From NCBI GenBank assembly GCA_032164245.1, contig JAVMKO010000020.1:5173206-5237205 (forward strand): a stretch of DNA of 64,000 nucleotides, in the 5' to 3' direction. This document shows, in pieces, positions 34,501 through 46,500 of the stretch. The DNA comes from Sternotherus odoratus. Taxonomy: Eukaryota > Chordata > Testudines > Kinosternidae. Below the pieces are notes generated by a model. The model saw only the letters and a program-made list of their open reading frames with translations. It was not told the origin of the DNA and ran no database searches. The translations under genes were made by a program, and so were the position numbers. Numbering within the stretch: the first letter of the stretch is position 1; each line of letters opens with the position of its first letter.

Positions 34501-37500
34501 CCTGCCTCTGGCCGCAGCTGTAGCCCTTCAACCCAGCCCAGCTCTGTGCATTAGCCCTCGCTAGGGCTTTCAGCTGTGCCTTCCGGTGGCTACGGCCAGC
34601 CCCTCTCCTCAGCCTCCTGCCTGCAAGCAGGGTTTTAACTTAAAGAGACAGGGCATTCTAGGGGTTTTTACCCCTGCCCTGTCACAACAGCACTAAGTGG
34701 TGCTTGTCACTGTTGCATTTGGCCTTCAAAAGCCCTGCCTGGAAGTGCCGCTGTGGTCAGAAGAAGAATCATAGACTATCAGGGTTGGAAGGGACCTCGG
34801 GAGGGATCTAGTCCAACCCCCTGCTCAAAGCAGGACCAATCCTCAATTAAATCATCCAACAGATTTTTGCCTCACATCCCTAAACGGCCCCCCTCAAGGG
34901 TTGAACTCACAGGAGTGGTTCCACTAGTTCCCAATCTCGATCAATAACTCTGCTAAGGATTTTCAAGGCTAAAGCTGGCGTTCTGTTAGTCCGGTCACAT
35001 GCTTTTATTACTCAGGTGACATTACGACTCTCTTCCGTACAGCAGCCTGCAGAAAGTAGACTAAAGCTCCCGTGGAACAACAAAGGGCTCCAGACCAGTG
35101 GTTCTCAAACTTTTTGGATTGGCAACCCCTTTTGAACACCAAGGCTCTCAGTGCGACCCCCCCATTAGAAATTAAAACCACAGTTTTGATATTTAACACT
35201 ATGTTAAATAGTTAATTTAAACCCTATTGCTTACAAAGAATTTTGTCACTGCTTTTAAATTAAGACTGAAACAGATTTTTTATCAAATTAAATATAAGTG
35301 GAAAAGTTCTTTTTAAGTAGGATTTTATTTTAATATTGGACAGTGATTAATGGCCGGAAGCAATCTGGGGTCAGGGTTCACAGCCTGGTGCAGGGATCGG
35401 GGTTGGGGCTGGCAGCCCAGCACAAGTTTTGGGATCAGAGCTCAGATTGGGACTCAGACTCACAGCCACCTGCCAGTACCAGAGTCAGGGGTTGGGGCTC
35501 CTGGCTCGCAGCCCCGCAACTGTGCCCTGAGGTTGGGGCTCACAGCCCTGCTGCTCCACCGTGTGGGGGTCAGGGCTCGGGGCTCACAGTTCCACCACTC
35601 TGGGCTTGCAGCCCCTCCGTTCCGGGTTGGGGCTTGCAGCTTGCAGCCCCTCCGCCATACTGGGGCCGGGGCTCGCTGCTCCACCCTGGGCCCTGCCGCG
35701 CTGGGCTCGGGCCCTGCCACCCCGCCATGCTGGGGTCGGGCCCCGCCGCCTGCAGCCCCTCCGGCACGCTGGGGTCGGGCCCTGCCACCCCGCCACGCTG
35801 GGGTCGGGGCTTGGGGCTCACCGCCCCGCCGCTCCATCCCCAGGTCGGGGCTTGGTGCTTGCTGCTCTGCCCTGGGGTCGGGGCTCAGGGCTCGGAGCCC
35901 TGCCGCTCCATCCCCGGGTCGGGGCTCAGAGCTCGCCTCCCCGCCGCTCTGCCCTGGGGATCGGGGCTGGAGCAGCAGCCCGCTGCAGGGGCCGGCTCAC
36001 CCGCTGTGGGGATCGGACTGGAGCAGCAGCCCGCCGCGTGGGTGAGAGCTGGAGCCGGCAGCCTGCCCTGGGGGGGTGGGGCTCGCGACCCCCACATAAG
36101 CGGGCCGTGATCCCTCGAGGGGTCGCAACCCCCAGTTTGAGAACCAATGCTCTAGACATCTCTTGAGACATGTGCAAGACTGTCATTAGCACTAACAGAT
36201 GGATTTCCTAAGCCTGCAGGTTGTTTATTGTAACCCTACAATAACATTTGGAGAGACCTGGAACTAGGGGTTGCCAACTTTCTAATTGCACAAAACCGAA
36301 CACCCTTGCCCTGCCCCCTGCCCCTTCTCTGAGGCTCCACCCTTGCTCACTCCAACCCCCACCCCATCACTTGCTCTCCCCCACCCTCACTCACTTGCTC
36401 ATTTTCACTGGGCGGGGGCAGGAGGTTGGGATCCAGGAAGGGGTGAGGCTGGGGACTCCGGGCCGGGACAAGGGTGTGGGCTCTGGGGGGGGGGGGGGAG
36501 GGCAGGGATTAGGGGCTGGGGGTGCAGGAGGGCACTCTGGGGTGTGGTGTGTGGAGCCGAGGGGTTCGGAGTATGGGAGGGGGCTCTGGGCTGAGGTTGG
36601 GGTGTGGCAGGGGGGTACGTACTCTGGGGTGGGGTTCTGGGGTGGGGCCATAAATGAGGGGTTCAGGGTGTAGGAGGGGACTCCGGGGGGGAGTTTGGGT
36701 GCAGAAGGGGGGCTCAGGATGGCTATTATTGTCTCCTTGATTTCCAGATTCAGTGTGCTCAATATAAGCCCCTTGCTGTTCCTCCCCAGCATGGACACAC
36801 CTCATCCTCACTCTCCTCTTCCCCTTTGTTGCCTTTCTTCTTCTTCTTCTTGTCGTCTTCCTTCTTTTTCTCCCTCTCGGGGATGATGTTGTCAATCCAG
36901 GCCAGGTCGTGTTGGGAAAAGACAAAATCCAGCATTTTCCTCACTAAGATTAAGGCTAAAATCTAAAGGGGGGAGGGAAGGGAGAGAGATTTAAACAACC
37001 GCTGCCAACGCGGACAGAGCAGATCCAGAGTCACGACGAGATTCTATGGAAGGACACAGGCCGGACTTCAATATGTGGTACAGCGACAAAACTCAGGGGG
37101 GAGGGACAGCTGCAGGGCCGACCAGTGAAGAACAGAGAAGGCCCCAAGACAAGCGGCTGTTCTCTCAGGACCTTGGAGGCTCCAGAGAGAACCGTGGCTG
37201 GTTAAACGAAACACTCCCCCACGTGGGGAAACTTTACGGCACTCGAATGGATCGGCATTGGAAGCGTTCAAGTGACTCAAACTGAGGGATTCGAGGGATG
37301 TCAGACGCCCGGCTGACCCCTCCTTTCATCTTCGGAGAAGGCACCTGCTAATGCCGGTCACGGACGGTGTCCCAGGAAGACGAGTTAGTCTCTTTAGTTC
37401 TAGCTCGAGGATACGGTGAAAGGCTGGGCTAGAGGGAAGCCAGGAGACCAGCTGAGAGAAGGTATCTGACACTCAGAAAAACAGACCTGCTGCCCTAAGA

Positions 37501-40500
37501 CTTTGGTCTCTATTTAAAAATAAAGACAAAGCCCAGGAAGATCAGTGGTTGTATCCCTAGTGGGGATGGGGAAGAAGGGACTGCAGGAGGACCCCAGCGG
37601 CTCCCCCCATCCCCGCCGGCTGTCCCGAGGAGCCCCCGAGTGAGCGTGGAGCCCCTACCATCACAGGGAAGATGATAGCCGCCACGGTGGACTTCAGGAT
37701 CCAGAGGATGGCCAGGCAGATGATCTGCACCAGGGTGAAGAGGTGGACCCGCCGCAGGGGCACGTGGCGAAGGAAGGCGTAGTCAGGCTGGTGCTTGGCT
37801 GGCATCAGGAAGAGCTTGCAGCGGTCCCAGAACTGCCAGGGAAAAGCAGCGTGTTACTCGCCATCCCCGAGTAAAGGCGGACGTGGGCTTGGTTCTGAAA
37901 CAAACAACTGTCAAGTGGTCCGCGCCGGCTGAAGGGGAGAGTGCTGCACAGATACCCGCCGAGGGTTTTGGCTTGGAATGGTCCTTATGTGGCCCCAAAT
38001 TAGGCCAACTCCCCACTAAGTCCAAGGGGAGATTTGCCTGAATGAGGACTTCAGCTCTAACCCAGTGGGCTGCTAAACAGATTTCAAGGCCAGACGGGAC
38101 CATTGTGATCAGCTAGTCTGACCTCTTGCATTACACAGGCCAGAGAACTCCCCCGGAATAAAGCCTTCTGAACTAGATCTGAACTAAATCTTTTACACAG
38201 TATACTCTCCACTGGAGAGAATCGTTGCGATCCAGTTTGTGGTTGCACATGTTAAGCCTGGGTAATCAGACCTCATGCTTCAGGGCTCAAACCAATTGTC
38301 ACTAGAGGTCAGGAAGGAATTCCAGCCCCCGGCTCCCTCCCTGCCAAATATATCACTGCATGCCTGGCCAAGTGAATTATTGGATGGCGTTGGGGGAGTT
38401 ACCTTCCTCTGAAGCCTCTGGTATTGGTCACAGCAAGAGACAGGAGCAGTATCCTATGTTCTAATCATATAAAGCATTAACCAGGAAAATGATCTTTCCT
38501 TGTTTGGGCAGTGCTAATACTCAGCTGTGATTTCCACAAACAAAAACTCTTCAGTTCGGATTTATGCTCCCGGGAGCTAAAGCTACGGCATCCGCCTTAA
38601 AATAGTTTCTGAAGTTCAGACCGTATTAACCTGGAGCCTAATTTTAGCTTAAATATAGCTTTAACCTCCATTTAAAAAACCCAACAAAACAAAGCGATTA
38701 AGACTCAGTGGGCCAAATTCCTTTCCGGTAACACCATTACAGTCAGTGACATTATACCAGGGATAAAACTCTGTCCCATTATGTTTAAACTGAAATTATC
38801 CCTTGGGTTAACATGAATTGGATGTCAAAAAATCTTGGCTGTCATTTGAGGAACTGCTGTGTATCATATATCTGGAGGGCAGCACGTGTCCAATTGCCCC
38901 AACCCCAGTTCTCTCCATCCGCCCTTCATCTGAGCACCACAAGAGCTAGGATGTTTGCGTTCAGACACCACCCTGCAGAGCTCAGCGTGAAGCAAGCGGG
39001 CGTGATTCCCACGGAGGGTTTTGCTGCATCCACCGCCAGCTAAATCCAGCAGCGCTCACAGAATGTTCTCAGAATGATCACTTCTGGGTGCTGCGCCAAA
39101 GGCTCTTTACAAGCTCAACGTTTTAGTCATTTCAGATCTGGCCTGATTAAATTTCAGCCTCTCCTTTCCAGGAACAGCCCGTAATCAGTCGGGTAATAAA
39201 CCACGTGGCTGGATGAGCCAATCTCCCTGCACCTTGTAGAGCCTTCATGCGGGCTTCAGGTTGTGTATCAGTTTCCCAATGCAAGGCCTGTCTGCAGCTG
39301 ATGGGGAGGAGTGGCTGATGAGCCAGAGGGGAAGAGGGATTTGAGAAAGCTTTTCCACTGTGCACAGAAGGACGTTCATAGCCTCAACCAATGCCTTCTT
39401 CCTCTCCCCCAAGCAGAGCCTTCTTTAGCCAAGAAAGGGCAAAGATCCAGAGGCTCCCTGAAATGCTCTTATGGCCAATCTTATGTGGAAAGTACTCCGA
39501 TACCATGCTGATGGGCCCCATACCAAACCCTAAGACAGACAGAGGTCCCAAGAAGTGTATCCCATTTCCTCTCACTGCTCCAAATCTCTCCTTGACTACA
39601 GATCTCTCCAGCAATTGGAAGGATCCAATTCCGCCCTTAGCTCTCCAGGGGGTTGCATGTTTGTCCATTCAGTTTCCTCTGCAGCCAACCCATTAGATGA
39701 ATCAGTTTTATCAAAGTGGTGCAAACAGATGAGGAGAATAAAGACGGGAACTGGGACTATGAACGTGAAGGGAACAAGCTCCGGAGCACAGATTAAATTC
39801 TTACCTGAATGCCGTTCAGAGAGGCAACTCCCATGTAGAGAAAGACCCCATACAGCACCGGCATTGGAATATACTGCGGGCAGAGGAAAAACAAGCACAT
39901 GGTGCTTAGCTGTCTCCTGTGAACGACTGCAGAAAGGGCATTTCTAGCAGTGTTTGTCCGGACCTGGCTGAAAAACACCCTGGTCCATAATCAAGCAGAT
40001 AGATGCTATAGTGACAGGGTACTGCAAATACCAGATAGAGAAGAGGCACGACTAATGCCCGGGGTAGCTTTTGGGGAGCTGCGGCCACCCGCTGTCCCTT
40101 ACAAAAGTCTCAGCTGAGCCCTACATTTAGAGGTTTTTCCCCCTTTCGTGAAAATGTTCAAAGTTTTCGACCGCGCTTGACTTGAAGTGGGCCGCCGTCA
40201 GCAAACTGTGCAGCGAAGAATTGTTGCGTGAAGTAGAAAGAGGACGTTTTACCTTCAGAATGGGAGCCAAGAAGATGGATATCCCAGTCAGGACAAAGAC
40301 AATGATTCCGGTGACTCTCTGCTCCCTGGCAAAGAGCAAAGAGGCAGAGTGAAATGCGGTGTCAGGGTGGGACAATTTCTTGGGTTTGCCTTACGATGAA
40401 ATGATTGGCTGGGACATGGAGAACCAGTGGGCCTGCGTGAGGCGGCTGGCCTGTCTCCTCAGGAAAGACCAACACCATTCCTGGTCTCTCAGGAGGCCCT

Positions 40501-43500
40501 TGCCTCAGGGCGTTCATTCCAACACCAAACTCACAGGGACCCAGAGGTCTTTCGTCATGCATCTCTTCCCCCTAATTCCAGCACCTGCCACAAGCACTAG
40601 CCTCCACCGCTCCCTCCTCCCAAATGAGATTACTCAGCCCTTCGTAGAAAACACCTTCCGGCTGGGTCTGATCATTGAAGCTGGCTACAGGCCCGCTGGC
40701 CTTTAAAGATGACCCTGTTCTAGTGCCAGAGATCTACGGAGAAGAATCTAGACAGAGGGACATATATGGGGCTAGACAGCCAGCCAGTCAGCCAGCCTGC
40801 CTCTAGTTAGGTTTTCATTACAACATTCCTCTCTTCTGCTTTCTGCTCCTGTTGCAGTCTCCCTGGTGTGATCTTTGCCTCCCTCCTACGCTGGTCTGTT
40901 TGTCAGACCGTTTCTTTATGGAATTTCTCTCCCCCTTCCCCACCGTATTCTTTTCTTTGTGAGAAATAAAACCCAGGAACCTTCGAGGTCTGAGGTAAAC
41001 TTTAAAACCCGCAGTGTTTGAGGGGATTCAGTATTAGGCCAAACAAATCCAGAGACAGCCTCGATCCCGTCGGCACAAGGCCGCGTCCTGTAACCCCCCC
41101 ACCTCCCCAGTTTGCAACATTTTAGAGGGGCCTTAAAAGCACTTCTGTGGTGCTCCCAAAGTCAACACCTCACCAGAGAGGAGTTTAGCTCGGAGAGGGA
41201 AAGCCCCAAGGTCCCACTGACTTTCAGTGAGACTTGGCTTCCTTTGGAAGAAGGGACTTGTGTCCTTTGCTAAATCTGGCAAAAAAGCAGCCAACCCTGG
41301 GCCTCTCCCGATTTTGCTGCTAGAGCGGCAGGGCTCACGCTGCACTTAACCCTTGTGCACTCTGGCACACAGTATATCCCGCCGCTGGGCTCCGTCATGA
41401 CTCATCTACTCTCAGCGAAACGGGGGCTGTTGGGGGGAATGCTGCCACATCTGAAGCTGCAGGAGAGACCAGATGTTTGGGGACCCCATCACGGACAGGC
41501 TGAAATGCTAGTGCGAGGTTTCCTGCTCATGGTCCCGGTGGTCCAGAGCAGGAGGTGGACGGCATGGAGAGAGCTTGGGAATTAGAGGGGTTCCATTTTA
41601 ATTTGGCTGAACATTACAAGTTCTTCTCATCCTTCCTGTTTTACAGGATCCCCCCGGCCACTATCCCCCCTTCTTTCTCCATACACAGCCCAGCCTCTGT
41701 ACCTGATTCTTCACATGCGTTACACCTCGTAATTTACCCCTGTGCAACGTGGACAAGAAGTGGGTGCCCCACACTAGCACTGCAGTGGAGAGCTCCGCTC
41801 TGGGGGTGTTTTGCAGCCACTACGCATGGGAGTTGTTGGCTCCAAAAGGCACAAGGGGCAGGGGGGATTTGGTCTGTTACTTAGATCGGCCCCTATCGCA
41901 AAGGGGTTTGGGGCAGGCGGGGGAGGAAAAGGGTTTGTATCCTGCCTCTTGCAGCCACAGGCCCATAACGGAATCACTTTGGAGGCGCCCAGAATTCACT
42001 GCCCTGCAAGACACAACCCGGATCTTGGCCCTCAGCCTCCGCTCTCCAAACCGAAGTCGCTGCACGCTCGACCTGGATGTGGGCCGAGAGCGGCATGGCC
42101 TGGCGAGAGTCCTCACCTCACTCCCAGGAACTGCGGCTGCTCCCCTGGCGCGCTGGTCTCCGTCTCCATCTTTAAGCTGTCGATGTGGGCTATGGAAATG
42201 ACCGTGGCGGCGACGTACCAAGGCAGCCCCATGAAGGAGCATACAGCCATCAGGACCCCCACCCAGAACAAGTCGAGGTGATAGCCCGCCGCTTTCTGCA
42301 AGAGAGCAGGTTTCTGGTTAGGCACCGGGGGCCTGGCCCCATCCTCTCTGCTCCAGAGTGTGAAATGTTTAAGGGGGGATTTTCAAGAGGAGACCCAGGG
42401 AGCTTGGCACCCAGATCCCATTGAGTTTCAGTGGAAGTTCGAGGCCAAACTCCCTTCAAGGCCTTTGAACATCCCTGTCTAAAGACCTACAGAAACAGAA
42501 CATTTCTCTCGGGACATTTCAAAAGTGCTCTAACGTCACCCAACCCCCCCCAATGAAATGTAAGGGTTTTGCACCTGAAAATAGAACCAATTGGAGGGGA
42601 ACATAGGAATGATTATTTATTTGTATTCCCGTCGCTTCTAGGAACCCAGTCATGGCTGTGCTGGGCTCTGTACAAACAGAACAATAAGACAGGCCCTGAC
42701 CCAAAGAACTGATTCTCTAACTGCCAGACTGGATCAGACCAGCGATCCATATTGCCCAGCACCCTATCTCTGACAGTGGACAGTATCCGCTGCTTCAGAG
42801 GAAGGGGTAAGATATCCCCCCATGGACAATTATGGAATCATTTGCAGTTGCGTCCCTGACCTCCTGTTAGAATCTGGTTTATATCCCTCCCAGCGCTTAT
42901 TATTTTGATAATTAAAGAGCTCAGTTTTTGCAACTAATCCCTGGCCTTACGATCCAAAAAATTAACAAAACTGCCATCGTTTTAGTGGCCATATGGTGGG
43001 TGAAGTGCTGGAACTCTGTCGTAGGAGGAGCTTGCTAGTTCGCTCTGTGTTCGCTCACGCCCAAAATCCCAATCGTCTCTCCACACTGCTCCAAGATTCA
43101 TTTATTTAGAGAACACACTTTCAAATGCACCAGGACACACCACACTTAAATGATTACAGCTACCCGGCCTTTGATGAATAAAAGGAGCAGCACAGGATTC
43201 ATGAACCCTAGACCCTAGTTTTGAGTAGCATAGTCCTGGTCTTGTGTCCAGGGGTGAAGCTCACCCCAAATGAACAAATGATTAGGTAAACATTGATTCC
43301 AATGTCCACAGAGCACCAACTTCTACTCTTACATGTGCCATGTTACTCCTGTCGAAGCACATGTGTAATCAAGGGGAGAAATGGCCCAGTTTCTGGTCTG
43401 CTCTATGGTTCAATGAATAGGTTTACACCAGGCCCAGATACCGATGAAAGGCATACCCTCAGTTTGTGCTCCTTCCTATTGACTATGACGGCTGTGATTT

Positions 43501-46500
43501 GCTGGTCCATGAAGATCAAGATGGTAACCAGCAGAGCTGGAAGTGCGCTGGCCAAGTAGATCCACCACGGATTCTTACCGAACGGGAACACAAACCATCC
43601 TCGATCTATGCGAGTGGGCTAAAAACACAGAGCAAGGCAAGGGTTAGTGCATGCTGCATTCGGATTCCGGGTCATAAAAATTACATTTCAGGAAAATGCC
43701 ATTGCATTTGGGCATGTTTGTATGAAACCTGGGAAGAGGATGAAAACTTGAGTCTGTTGTGAGTGTGATCTTGTTCCACGACAATCGGAACCTAATCCAC
43801 ATTGGGAACTGACCACCCCGCTCCTCTGCCACTGGATAACCATTCTAGCCCACTGTAGGCTTTTGCCGGCACTACTCTGCCGGTCAGGGATCACACCTCT
43901 TCACATCCCTGCCCGACAGAAGTCTGTAGTGTAGACAGAGCTTTATACTTAGGTCTACACTTAAGAGTGAGGTCAACATAGCTACATCCATCAGGGGTGA
44001 GTGCCAGAGCTATGCTGACAAACCCCCAGTATAGACCCAGCCACATCGAGGGAAGAATGCTTCTGTCGACCTAGCTACTGTCGCTCGGGGAGGTGGTGCT
44101 TCTACACCAATGGAAAACCCCTTCCCTAGAGGTAAACTGCACCTGCACTAAGGGGTTAGAGAGGCATAGCTACGGCGACCTAGCTGTACCCAGATAGTCT
44201 CCATAGTGTAGACATACCCTTAGAGCAGGGGTGGGCAAACTTTTTGGCCCAAGGGCCACATCTGGGTGGGGAAATTGCATGCAGGTCTATGAATGTAGAG
44301 CTTCGAGCAGGGGGTTGGGGTGCAGGAGGAGGTGTGCTGGGCAGGAAGGGGCTCAGGGCAGGAAGTTGGGGTACAGGAGAGGTGGGGGGTGCAGCAGGGG
44401 GCTCAGAGCAGGGGGTTGGGTGCAAGAGGGGTGCAGGGTGCAGCAGGGGGTTCAGGGCAGGGAGTTGGGTGCAGGAGGGATTCGGGGTGCAGGCTCCAGC
44501 CCAGTGCCACTTACCTTGAGTGGCTCCGGGGTGGCAATGGGGCTAAGACAGGCTCCCTGCTTGTCCTGGCTCCGCAACACTCCTTGAAGCGACCAGTACC
44601 ACGTCCCTGCAGCACCTGGGAGAGCGGGGGCACAGGGCTCTGCGCGCTGCCCTCGCCTGTGGGTACCTCCCCCAAAGCTCCCATTGGCTGCGGTTCCCCA
44701 TTCCTGGCCAATGGGAGCTGTGGGGGGCGGAGCCTGCAGGCAAGGGCAGTGCACAGAACCCACTGGCGCCCCCCACCCCGCTCCCGCAGGAGCCGGAGGG
44801 ACATGGTGCCGGCTGCTTCTGGGAGCAGTGCAGCGCCCACGGTGCCACAGGGGCACCAATCCCGCAGGCCGGCTCCAAGGGATCCGGCCCACAGGCCGTA
44901 GTTTGCCCACCCCTGCCTTAGAGTGTAAGCTCTTTGGGGCAGGGACAGTGTCTATGTTCTGGGTTTGTACGATGCTTAGCCAGATGGTGCCCTGGACAGC
45001 ATGGTTCTTTCCACCCCCCCTCCCGGCGCTATTGTCATAAAATAATTAACAGTAATACTAACTGACATCCTAACGCAGCCGCAAATCGTAACAATACGCA
45101 TATTGCCCACAAGAGCTGAATACTTCAAAAGGGACTCTAGTTCTTTTTACCTTAAAATCGGTAGGCACTTGCAGTTTAGGAGTATTCAGTCCAAACAATA
45201 CATCGAGACCAACAAACATTAGTATGGACATGAAGATAGAGAAGTCACTAATAAGTTTACGTAGCTACAGAGAGAGGGAGAGAACACAAATCAACACAAA
45301 GAAAAGGCAGAAAAGCGGTGGAGTTTGAGCATTAATCAGAGAATGAGAATAATTCATGTGAGACGCAGCGTGAGCTAATTCATTTCAACAGAGAAAGGCA
45401 ATGGATATTTACGGATATCAATATCATCTTGCCTCAGCAGGAGTTGGAGTCGTTCCCTAGTGAATCATTAATATCTGCCTACGGTACTCATATGAACTCT
45501 GTTACCTTGTGAGCACCTCCCATTCTGTAATGGGGACGCTATTATCCCCACATTACAGAGGGGAAACTGAGGCACAGAGAGGCTAAGTGGCTTGCCCAAG
45601 GTCACATAAGAAGTCTGTGGCAGAGCAGGGAATTGACCACAGGTCTCCTGAGTCCCATCCTTCCCATCCCCTGCTCTAATCAATACATATTGTGTGTCAG
45701 GGGATAAACTTCTTTCTATGTGATGTTTGCACATATATCACTGAGGCTGGATGTTCAATGTCCATAAATGTGACAGCGGAGGGAGATGGGGTGCTCAAGA
45801 AATGTTTTTGTCAAGAATTTCACCACTGAAAAATCAGATCAGCCAATAAAGTGTCTTGGAAAAGGAATCCCTTTCCTCCCATAGTGTAGGTGTTGGAAGG
45901 ACAGTCCCAAGGGTTAGCTGGAAAGGAATCGGAAGGGACAGAAATCAGGAGAGGAAAGAACTTCAAAACCGCTACATTCGAACCTTAATTATACTGGGAA
46001 CATGCAGCTTTGGAGTGTCCAGGCCAAACCAGGCATCTATTCCACAGAACAGCAGGATGGAGAAGACATTGGAAAAATCAGCAATGAAGGCCCTGACCTG
46101 GAGGCAGATGGGGTTGGGAGGGAAAGACTGGTTAACCAGGGTGTTTCCAGATCTCCAAGCATGCAGTAACCACTGGGACATTAAGAGACACACAGGCCCG
46201 ATCTCCTTCTCATACAGGTGTAACTCTGTTGACTTCAAAGGAGTTACTTTTGATTTGCACTGGTGTAAGTCCGAGCATCCACATCAGCATTGCCAGTTCT
46301 CATGGTTTTATTGCTCATTTCACAGAACACGCTGGTTTTATTAAATACTAAGCTCCGGCAGTCATGTGAATATGTGCGACTCTCAGCTTTCATTTAAATG
46401 TTCCTAGTCCTTCTGGTTGTGGAGAGAAGCTTGGAAATGTGACCCAAGCACAGTTTAAAAGCTAACAGATCAGAAGGCAAATTAAAAGAAAACACTTAAA

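Larger units (their letters stand above)
22701..36800 (-). other. SLC4A5 last intron, 14.1 kb
   Basis: No further SLC4A5 coding exon was found by eye between the exon at 36801 and the terminal exon. The intron contains MIR, CR1, hAT, LTR and LINE fragments listed separately. A (CT)n(CA)n microsatellite lies at 28505-28557, an (AATG)n at 26536-26569 and a poly-C run near 29347. The stretches 24800-28500 and 30500-32300 hold nothing I can identify. Confidence 0.6.

Noticed and set aside
35343..36110. Longest open frame in the window (255 codons, + strand), with overlapping frames on both strands
   Set aside because: It lies inside a hAT element bounded by terminal repeats and an 8-bp target duplication. 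The translation is degenerate Gly/Ser/Pro repeats from GC-rich satellite-like units, with frames open on both strands.
44231..45040. Frames of 100-190 codons on both strands
   Set aside because: Inside the hAT element 44226-44915 with G-rich tandem units; not protein-coding.
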